The position numbers and the translations under genes are program-made. A stretch of 64,000 nt of DNA from the NCBI GenBank assembly GCA_916048095.2, contig OU696597.1:3803550-3867549 (forward strand), in the 5' to 3' direction. The notes under the pieces were generated by a model. That model had not been told where the DNA came from, did no database searches, and saw only the letters and a list, made by a program, of their open reading frames with translations. Below are positions 54,117-64,000 of this stretch, in pieces; the stretch's first letter is position 1, and each line of letters begins with the position of its first letter. The stretch is from Sacculina carcini (taxonomy: Eukaryota; Arthropoda; Thecostraca; Sacculinidae).

Positions 54117-57100
54117 TCTATATATATAAAAGAGATCCTCTGTGTGTCTGTCTGTGTGTCTGTGTGTGTGTTCGACCCTCCTTGGTCCATTTTCTATCAG
54201 CTATTATTCGGCCACCACTCAGCCTACCCGCTAACAATTTATACCATCACGTTGGAAATTTTCTTGTCTACACTTTAGATTAAATTTTAAATTTCAAAAA
54301 TGAAATCAAAAAAAGTTATAGCGGTGAAAAGACAAAATGAACCCTGAAAAATGCGAAAATTGTGGTCAATGCTCTGCCATCTACTCCTCATAAACCAGAA
54401 ATGGTACAGCCAAACAGATTATACCACTGTGTAGAGAATTTTCTGTTCTACAAGATAGGTTATAATTCATATCCGAAAATAGAACATAAAAGATGTAAAC
54501 ATGACAAAATTTCAATCTATATTCAAAAATATATTTATACTCCACGCGTCCGATTTTCTATACTTTTTTCTCTATGTATCAAAAACTAATTATCACACAA
54601 CTAAATAAATAATACCATCATGCTGGGAATTTTGTTTGCTACAACACGGTATAATTTTTAATTTTCCAAAGTGTATTGAAAAAAAGTTACGGCGGTGTGA
54701 AGTCAAAATGACAAAGTCAAAAATGCAAAATTAGCACTGGAAACCGTGAATGTTTTGGTAAATATTCCCCTATCTATTCCTCATAAACCAGCAATGGTAC
54801 AGCTATAAAAATTATACTATTGTGTAGATAATTTTGTGTTCTACAAGAAAAGTTATAATTTATACCCACAAATGATACAAAAAATGTGTAAAATTGGCAA
54901 AATTGTCAAATACATCCAAAATTACACTTGATCACCGGGCGCCTAAATTAATTCATTTTTCTACCTATTTCTCAGGAACTATTTGTCACACATTAAAATA
55001 AATTATATCATCGTGCTGGAAATTGTATTTTTTAAAATGCGGTATAATTCTTAATTTTCCAAAGTGTATCTGAAGGAAGTGACGGCGGTGTAAAGTCAAA
55101 AGGACATATTGCCAATTTGACAGCTATTATGCGCACTTGCGATTACACAGGAATATACTACTGTGTAGAGAATTTTGTGTTCTACAAGAAAAGGTGTGAT
55201 TTATACCCACAAATGATACAGAAAACGTGTAAAATTGGCAAAATTCTCAAATACATCCAAAATTACACTTGAACACCGGGTGACTACAATTTATTCATTT
55301 TTATACCCAATTCTCAGGAACTATTTGTCATACATTAAAATTAATTATACCATCGTGCTAGAAATTTTGTTTTCTACAATACGGTATAATTATTAACTTT
55401 CCAAAGTGTATCTGAAGGAAGTTACGCCGGTGTAAAGTCAAAATGTCATGTTGCCAATTTGACAGCTATTATGCGTACTTGCGATTACGCATGAATATAC
55501 ACTGATTAAATTTCACTGAAGTCCAATCACAATTTACGCACTTGCGATTACACAGGAATATACTACTGTGTAGAGAATTTTGTGTTCTACAAGATAAGCT
55601 ATAATTTATACCCACAAATGATACAAAAAACGTGTAAAATTGGCAAAATTCTCAAATACATCCAAAATTACACTTGAACACCGGGCGACTAAAATTAATT
55701 CATTTTTCTACTATTTCTCAGTAACTATTTGTTACACATAAAAATAAATTATACCATCGTTCTAGAAATTTTTTCTTCTACAATACGGTATAATTTGTAA
55801 TTTTCCACAGGGTATCTGAAGGAAGTTACGGCGGTGTAAAGTCAAAAGGACATATTGCCAATTTGACAGCTATTATGCGCACTTGCGATTACACAGGAAT
55901 ATACACCGATTAAATTTCACTGAAGCCCAATCACAATTAAGAATGCATCATATTATCTCCAAGCATGGATGGTGTGGTTTTATTGCGTACAGTTTAATTA
56001 ATGCTACACTCTACTGAATATAAAGGCTTTATTGTCCTCAATAACGTTCCGCACGACGGGCGGGTAAAATGCTATTGGGAACAAAGTAAACTACTGAATT
56101 TAACTGTGTAATTTAATTGGTTTAATTTCAAGTTGCATAAGCATAAGTTGCATAAGGATATGGGTTGCAATATCATGTAATGCCAACTTATGCTGTTTTA
56201 GCGGAAGCATTAACCTGGAATTATAGAGATGACAGAAGGTTGCATTGTTTTGATAGTGTTGTGGAAAAACATGTTTTCTAAATTGAAACATAAATTTCAC
56301 ATTTAGACTTTTAGATTAGCTATAACTTTCCTGTGGGTTTATTTTTCTTTTTCAATTTGCACTAATTTTTTTATGAATTGAATATTAATTATATTTTATG
56401 AACTGTTCCGCACGACGGGCGAATTAAATGTATCTATAAAGAGTGGGTTTAAATGATAGCGAGGTATATGATATTTTGCTAGCAGTAAATATTCTAGCGA
56501 TAAAAGTAGAATAGCTCTTAAGCAAATGATTTTGGAGAATGATGTGAACCTTTGAATATATTTTGCGATCTGATGATATATGTATTAGGAATAATACGTA
56601 GCAGAATATAGATTGCATAATATAATATCGGCTGTAATATCAAGGGCTGCATTATCGATGTAATCCAAAAAATAACAACTGTATGAATATGATGCATTAG
56701 TGGAAGCATTAACCGGGAATTATGAGATAATATGATAATGGTGTAAAATTATATCGCATTATGCAACAAATGTGAATTTAGCTACCTTACAGTTTGGTCC
56801 CGATACTATATTGGCGGGTTGAGAGAAAAGTATTGGTGGGCCGCGTGTTTGGGACCCCTGGGGTAGATAATCTCAGTCTTCTGATTACAAATTATGATCG
56901 CATCAGTATATTTTGTGATCACAAACTAATAAGTTAAATCACCTCAGACTAGGCTGAGAGCGGTCAAGATTGAATGGTTGGGTTGGGTTGGGTAGGTTTG
57001 ACTCAGGTTATATTGGGTTTTAATGATAGCGGAAAATATATAAATTTTAACAATAAATATTATAGCGGTAAAAGTGAAATAGTACTTAAGCAAATGATAT

Positions 57101-57803
57101 TGGGGAATGATGTTAAGTAATAAATATAGTTTGGAAACAGTCTGATGAAAAGATTTCATCATCTTTCATTGTTTGTTTCGTGTTTGTGTTCTGAATTATA
57201 CCACACGACGGGCAGATTTATATATCAGGCGGGTTGAGGGATAATATTTGTCAAAATAAGAACAAAAATATTCACATTTAGACTTTTCTATTGGTTAAGA
57301 TATTTATAGGTTACATTTTTTGCTTTTCAATTTGTATTCATTATATTTTATGGATTTGATATGAATTTTATTGTATGAATTGTTCCGCACGACGGGTGGG
57401 TTTAAAAAGTGTTTTTAGATCATTTTTTCAAATGGTTCATTTAAAAAAAGGTTTTTTTTTTAAAATAAAAATGTTCCGCGGGCAGCAACTATAGACAATA
57501 GAACGTTCAATTTCCCCTGTAGAATTAATCCATACACAAACCAATGGATTTCACTTCAAGATCCAGAACGGATCGTGTTCGAGCTCTGGATTATTCAACA
57601 CGACGGGCGGGTTTAAAAATGACTCAGGCGGACTGAGGGGAAATATGTTGTCGAAATAAAAATAATTAAACTTATAATTTTCAATTGATAAATATTTTTA
57701 TGAGTGTACCCTATTTCATTTTTAATTTTCCGTATTTTTTTATGAATTGAATATGAATTTCATGTTATGAATTGCTCCGCACAACGGGCGGGTATTAATG
57801 CCA
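54117..57803. repeat. Helitron-like long repeat L2
   Basis: Copy of L1 at offset 3783. Almost no differences were seen (for example GTCAAAATTG at L1 versus GTCAAGATTG), so the duplication is very recent or homogenised. Confidence 0.85.
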
Positions 57804-58070
57804 TATATATATACATAAAGAAGAAATTATCTGTCTGTCTGTGTATGTACGCTTGAATATGAGGTGACATAATTGCGCTGGTTCAATGGTATATATATAT
57901 ATACATAAAGAAGAAATTATCTGTCTGTCTGTGTATGTATGCTTGAATATGAGGTGACATAATTGCGCAGGTTCAATGGTATATATATATACATAAAGAA
58001 GAAATTATCTGTCTGTCTGTGTATGTATGCTTGAATATGAGGTGACATAATTGCGCGGGTTTAATGGTAT
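57804..58070. repeat. 90-bp tandem array (three copies)
   Basis: CATAAAG occurs at 57814, 57904 and 57992, each followed by the same CTGTCTGTCTGTGTATGTA...GAGGTGACATAATTGCGC sequence. Confidence 0.9.
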
Positions 58071-59159
58071 AGATCAGGGACTTGTTCCGCACGACGAGCG
58101 GGTAAAATTCTACTGGGAACAAAGTAAACTACTGAATTATTGTACCATATAGAACCATTAAATAAAAAACCATTATTATATAATAAAGAACCATTTGAAT
58201 ATTAGTTAGTTAGTTGTCATTAGTTGGTTTATATATAAAGAACCATTGGTGTTGGGGCTTAATTGTTCCGCACGACGGGCGGGTTTAAATATGAGGCTGT
58301 TCGAGGGAAAATGTTAAGTGTTTTGCTTTTTAATTTGTATTCAGTTTATTTTATGGATTGAATATGCATTTTATTTTATGGATTGAATATGCATTTTATT
58401 TTATTAATTGTTCAGCACGACGGGCGGGTTTAAATATGAGACGGGCTGAAGGAAAATATGTTGTCAAAAAATATAATTGAATTTAGACTTTTCAATTGAG
58501 TAAGATTTTAATGAGTATATCTGTTTTCTTTTTTAATTTACAATATGTTTATGAATTAAATATGAATTTCAACTTATGAATTGCTCCGCACAAATGGCGG
58601 GTTTCAATGCTAGATGGTGATATTAAGTTATTAAAATATTTTGGAAACATAATGATGAAGAAGTGTAGTCATTTTTCATTGTTTCGTGTCTGAGTTCTGA
58701 ATTATTCAGCACGACGGGCATGTATAAATATGAGGCGGTTTAGGCAAACTATTTTGTGAAAATAAATATGAAAATATAGAAATTCAGACCTTTGTATGGG
58801 TTTACTCCATTCTTTATTAATTCATATTCCTTTTCTCTCATGAATTGAATACAAATTTAATAGTATGAACTGTTTCGCACGACGGGCGGGCTTACATGCT
58901 AGGATTTTCATTGTTTGTTACGTGTTTGTGTTCTGAATTATTCCGCACAATGGGCTGGTTTATATATGAGGCGGATTGAGGGAAAATATTATGTCAAAAT
59001 AAAAATAAAAATATCAACACTTGGACTTTTCTATTGAGTAAGACACTGATGAGTTTTCATTTTCTTTTTTAATTTGGAATATTTTATGAATATGAATTAT
59101 TATGAATATTAATTCCATTTTATGAATTCCTCCGCACAACGGGCGGGTTTTAATGCTAG
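58071..59159. repeat. Divergent satellite monomers with the GC hairpin motif
   Basis: About eight motif copies (for example near 58085, 58264, 58412, 58585, 58707, 58870, 58944, 59128) spaced at about 75-180 bp. Two kinds alternate: one followed by TTTAAATATGAGGCGG, the other by TTTTAATGCTAG. Non-coding. Confidence 0.7.
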
Positions 59160-62100
59160 TATATATATAAAAGAGATCCTCTGTGTGTCTGTCTGTCTGT
59201 GTGTGTGTGTGTGTGTTCGACCCTCCTTGGTCCATTTTCTATCAGCTATTATTCGGCCACCACTCAGCCTACCCGCTAACAATTTATACCATCACGTTGG
59301 AAATTTTCTTGTCTACACTTTAGATTAAATTTTAAATTTCAAAAATGAAATCAAAAAAAGTTATAGCGGTGAAAAGACAAAATGAACCCTGAAAAATGCG
59401 AAAATTGTGGTCAATGCTCTGCCATCTACTCCTCATAAACCAGAAATGGTACAGCCAAACAGATTATACCACTGTGTAGAGAATTTTCTGTTCTACAAGA
59501 TAGGTTATAATTCATATCCGAAAATAGAACATAAAAGATGTAAACATGACAAAATTTCAATCTATATTCAAAAATATATTTATACTCCACGCGTCCGATT
59601 TTCTATACTTTTTTCTCTATGTATCAAAAACTAATTATCACACAACTAAATAAATAATACCATCATGCTGGGAATTTTGTTTGCTACAACACGGTATAAT
59701 TTTTAATTTTCCAAAGTGTATTGAAAAAAAGTTACGGCGGTGTGAAGTCAAAATGACAAAGTCAAAAATGCAAAATTAGCACTGGAAACCGTGAATGTTT
59801 TGGTAAATATTCCCCTATCTATTCCTCATAAACCAGCAATGGTACAGCTATAAAAATTATACTATTGTGTAGATAATTTTGTGTTCTACAAGAAAAGTTA
59901 TAATTTATACCCACAAATGATACAAAAAATGTGTAAAATTGGCAAAATTGTCAAATACATCCAAAATTACACTTGATCACCGGGCGCCTAAATTAATTCA
60001 TTTTTCTACCTATTTCTCAGGAACTATTTGTCACACATTAAAATAAATTATATCATCGTGCTGGAAATTGTATTTTTTAAAATGCGGTATAATTCTTAAT
60101 TTTCCAAAGTGTATCTGAAGGAAGTGACGGCGGTGTAAAGTCAAAAGGACATATTGCCAATTTGACAGCTATTATGCGCACTTGCGATTACACAGGAATA
60201 TACTACTGTGTAGAGAATTTTGTGTTCTACAAGAAAAGGTGTAATTTATACCCACAAATGATACAAAAAACGTGTAAAATTGGCAAAATTCTCAAATACA
60301 TCCAAAATGACACTTGAACACCGGGTGACTACAATTTATTCATTTTTATACCCATTTCTCATGAACTATTTGTCATACATTAAAATTAATTATACCATCG
60401 TGCTAGAAATTTTTTTTCCTACAGTACGGTATAATTATTAATTTTCCAAAGTGTATCTGAAGGAAGTTACGCCGGTGTAAAGTCAAAATGTCATGTTGCC
60501 AATTTGACAGCTATTATGCGTACTTGCGATTACACATGAATATACACTGATTAAATTTCACTGAAGTCCAATCACAATTTACGCACTTGCGATTACACAG
60601 GAATATACTACTGTGTAGAGAATTTTGTGTTCTACAAGATAAGCTATAATTTATACCCACAAATGATACAAAAAACGTGTAAAATTGGCAAAATTCTCAA
60701 ATACATCCAAAATTACACTTGAACACCGGGCGACTAAAATTAATTCATTTTTCTACTATTTCTCAGTAACTATTTGTTACACATAAAAATAAATTATACC
60801 ATCGTTCTAGAAATCTTTTCTTCTACAATACGGTATAATTTGTAATTTTCCAAAGGGTATCTGAAGGAAGTTACGGCGGTGTAAAGTCAAAAGGACATAT
60901 TGCCAATTTGACAGCTATTATGCGCACTTGCGATTACACAGGAATATACACCGATTAAATTTCACTGAAGCCCAATCACAATTAAGAATGCATCATATTA
61001 TCTCCAAGCATGGATGGTGTGGTTTTATTGCGTACAGTTTAATTAATGCTACACTCTACTGAATATAAAGGCTTTATTGTCCTCAATAACGTTCCGCACG
61101 ACGGGCGGGTAAAATGCTATTGGGAACAAAGTAAACTACTGAATTTAACTGTGTAATTTAGTTGGTTTAATTTCAAGTTGCATAAGCATAAGTTGCATAA
61201 GGATATGGGCTGCAATATCATGTAATGCCAACTTATGCTGTTTTAGCGGAAGCATTAACCTGGAATTATAGAGATGACAGAAGATTGCATTGTTTTGATA
61301 GTGTTGTGGAAAAACATGTTTTCTAAATTGAAACATAAATTTCACATTTAGACTTTTATATTAGCTATAACTTTCCTGTGGGTTTTTTTTTCTTTTTCAA
61401 TTTGCACTAATTTTTTTATGAATTGAATATTAATTATATTTTATGAACTGTTCCGCACGACGGGCGAATTAAATGTATCTATAAAGAGTGGGTTTAAATG
61501 ATAGCGAGGTATATGATATTTTGCTAGCAGTAAATATTCTAGCGATAAAAGTAGAATAGCTCTTAAGCAAATGATTTTGGAGAATGATGTGAACCTTTAA
61601 ATATATTTTGCGATCTGATGATATATGTATTAGGAATAATACGTAGCAGAATATAGATTGCATAATATAATATCGGCTGTAATATCAAGGGCTGTATTAT
61701 CGGTGTAATCCAAAAAATAACAACTGTATGAATATGATGCATTAGTGGAAGCATTAACCGGGAATTATGAGATAATATGATAATGGTGTATAATTATATC
61801 GCATTATGCAACAAATGTGAATTTAGCTACCTTACAGTTTGGTCCCGATACTATATTGGCGGGTTGAGAGAAAAGTATTGGTGGGCCGCGTGTTTGGGAC
61901 CCCTGGGGTAGATAATCTCAGTCTTCTGATTACAAATTATGATCGCATCAGTATATTTTGTGATCACAAACTAATAAGTTAAATCACCTCAGACTAGGCT
62001 GAGAGCGGTCAAGATTGGATGGTTGGGTTGGGTTGGGTAGGTTTGACTCAGGTTATATTGGGTTTTAATGATAGCGGAAAATATATAAATTTTAACAATA

Positions 62101-62454
62101 AATATTATAGCGGTAAAAGTGAAATAGTACTTAAGCAAATGATATTGGGGAATGATGTTAAGTAATAAATATAGTTTGGAAACATTCTGATGAAAAGATT
62201 TCATCATCTTTCATTGTTTGTTTCGTGTTTGTGTTCTGAATTATACCACACGACGGGCAGATTTATATATCAGGCGGGTTGAGGGATAATATTTGTCAAA
62301 ATAAGAACAAAAATATTCACATTTAGACTTTTCTATTGGTTAAGATATTTATAGGTTACATTTTTTGGTTTTCAATTTGTATTCATTATATTTTATGGAT
62401 TTGATATGAATTTTATTGTATGAATTGCTCCGCACAACGGGCGGGTTTTAATGC
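59160..62454. repeat. Helitron-like long repeat L3 (shorter)
   Basis: Copy of L2 at offset 5045 with more substitutions than between L1 and L2. It lacks about 390 bp at the right end: the break falls exactly at a CCGCAC...GGGCGGG motif, suggesting recombination between hairpin motifs. Confidence 0.8.
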
Positions 62455-64000
62455 TATATATATACATAAAGAAGAAATTATCTGTCTGTCTGTGTATGTA
62501 TGCTTGAATATGAGGTGACATAATTGCGCTGGTTCATGGTTCGCTGGTTCAATGATCAGGGGCTTCAAACGCAAACGAAGCGATGGCTCATTTTTATGAA
62601 ATAAAAATGTCCCGCGGGCAGCAATAAAACGTTCAATTTCACCGTGTAGAATGAATTCATATACAAAACTAATGGATTTGACTTCAAGAACCAGAACGGA
62701 TGGTGTTCGAGTTCTGAATTATTCCGCACGTCGGCCGGGTTTAAATATGAGGCGGGCTGAGTGAAAATATTTTGTCAAAATGTAAATTAAAAATAATGAA
62801 TTTTAGACTTTTTAATTGATTAAGGTTTTTATGAGTTTGCCTTATTTATTTTTAATTTGCAATATTTTTATGAATTCTTCCGCACAACGGGCGGGTTTTA
62901 ATGCTAGTATATACATAAAGAAGAAATTATCTGTCTGTCTGTGTATGTATGCTTGAATATGAGGTGACATAATTGCGCTGGTTCATGGTTCGCTGGTTCA
63001 ATGATCAGGGGCTTCAAACGCAAACGAAGCGATGGCTCATTTTTATGAAATAAAAATGTCCCGCGGGCAGCAATAAAACGTTCAATTTCACCGTATAGAA
63101 TGAATTCATATACAAAACTAATGGATTTGACTTCAAGAACCAGAACGGATGGTGTTCGAGTTCTGAATTATTCCTCACGTCGGGCGGGTTTAAATATGAG
63201 GCGGGATGAGTGAAAATATTTTGTCAAAATAAAATTAAAAATAATGAAATTTAGACCTTTTAATTGATTAAGGTTTTCATGAGTTTGCCTTATTTATTTT
63301 TAATTTGCAATATTTTTATGAATTGCTCCGCACAACGGGCGGGTTTTAATGCTATATATAAACATAAAGAAGAAATTATCTGTCTGTCTGTGTATGTATG
63401 CTTGAATATGAGGTGACATAATTGCGCTGGTTCATGGTTCGCTGGTTCAATGATCAGGGGCTTCAAACGCAAACGAAGCGATGGCTCATTTTTATGAAAT
63501 AAAAATGTCCCGCGGGCAGCAATAAAACGTTCAATTTCACCGTATAGAATGAATTCATTTACAAAACTAATGGATTTGACTTCAAGAACCAGAACGGATG
63601 GTGTTCGAGTTCTGAATTATTCCTCACGTCGGGCGGGTTTAAATATGAGGCGGGTTTAGTGAAAATATTTTGTGAAAATAAAATTAAAAATAATGAAATT
63701 TAGACCTTTTAATTGATTAATGTTTTCATGAGTTTGCCTTATTTGTTTTTAATTTGCAATATTTTTATTAATTGCTCCGCACAACGGGCGGGTTTTAATG
63801 CCATATATATACATAAAGAAGAAATTATCTGTCTGTCTCTGTATGTATGCTTGAATATTAGGTGACATAATTGCGCTGGTTCATGGTTCGCTGGTTCAAT
63901 GATCAGGGGCTTCAAACGCAAACGAAGCGATGGCTCATTTTTATGAAATAAAAATGTCCCGCGGGCAGCAATAAAACGTTCAATTTCACCCTGTAGAATG
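62455..64000. repeat. 449-bp tandem array (about 3.4 copies, runs off the window)
   Basis: CATAAAGAAGAAATTATC starts at 62465, 62914, 63363 and 63812, an exact 449-bp spacing. Each unit opens with the 90-bp-type sequence and ends CTCCGCACAACGGGCGGG-TTTTAATGC. Confidence 0.92.

Noticed and set aside
50579-62207. 60-75-codon frames in the Helitron-like repeats
   Set aside because: AT-rich, no domain, and conserved only because the repeats are near-identical copies.
50334-64000. CRISPR-like regular spacing
   Set aside because: Units are 90 or 449 bp or several kb, without short repeats separated by unique spacers, and the context is eukaryotic.
1-64000. tRNA, rRNA, riboswitch or bacterial-type operator
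   Set aside because: No cloverleaf-like or rRNA-like stretch was noticed by eye. A covariance-model search would be needed to exclude small RNA genes.

Overview
The window is eukaryotic and transposon-dominated. It carries intron-bearing exon fragments, poly-A-tailed LINEs, Gypsy and BEL/Pao retrotransposons, a hAT-type MITE, Helitron-like repeats, endogenous viral sequence, CA/GT microsatellites and interstitial GGTTA arrays. The mixture, together with an insect-type TTAGG-like repeat, suggests an arthropod and probably an insect. I cannot name a species. No bacterial operon, tRNA, rRNA or CRISPR array was seen, and nearly all recognisable coding sequence lies on the minus strand.

Layout. 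1-420: C-terminal end of an MFS sugar transporter, with a frameshift. 421-565: LINE endonuclease scrap. 602-2021: broken endogenous copy of the capping region of a negative-strand RNA virus L protein. 2022-6150: decayed, 5'-truncated Gypsy element of the K02A2.6-like type. About 6195-6425: an importin-7-like exon. 6525-9655: decayed I-type LINE with RT, RNase H and a zinc-binding tail. 9656-12072: repeat A (GGTTA array plus a broken LINE ORF1); its second copy, repeat B, is at 34313-36738. 13216-19349: an apparently full-length L1/Tx1-like LINE with intact ORF1, intact 1266-aa ORF2 and a 60-nt poly-A tail, flanked by two identical direct repeats of about 720 bp. 20233-21778: GC-rich broken reading frame that I do not recognise. 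21961-23092: LINE endonuclease piece and a glycoprotein-like fragment with a terminal membrane segment. 23093-34037: nested repeats in which a 4.8-kb unit (BEL/Pao pol piece, inverted-repeat element, Gypsy pol piece) is tandemly duplicated. 36739-42500: more LINE pieces, a zinc-finger relic, an LTR-like promoter module and a MITE. 43388-44494: candidate host exons (SOCS-box-like, kinase-like). 44881-50334: a nearly intact CsRn1-type Gypsy element. 50334-64000: three copies of a roughly 3.3-3.7-kb AT-rich repeat plus 90-bp and 449-bp tandem arrays, all carrying a recurrent GC hairpin motif like a Helitron 3' end.

How it works together. Two elements could still be functional. The CsRn1-type Gypsy has matching LTRs, a PPT, a tRNA-Trp-like primer site, gag with a CHCC motif, an intact 1110-codon pol, and a textbook -1 frameshift signal (TTTAAAC, 5-nt spacer, 8-bp perfect stem) at the gag stop. 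The L1/Tx1-like LINE has ORF1 (coiled coil plus FP-C-like tail), a 27-bp minisatellite that encodes a nonapeptide repeat ending in an ATGA overlap with ORF2, and intact ORF2. Most of the rest is decayed, nested or rearranged sequence. Boundaries are approximate unless defined by a repeat comparison within the window. Family names rest on motif recognition, not database searches.
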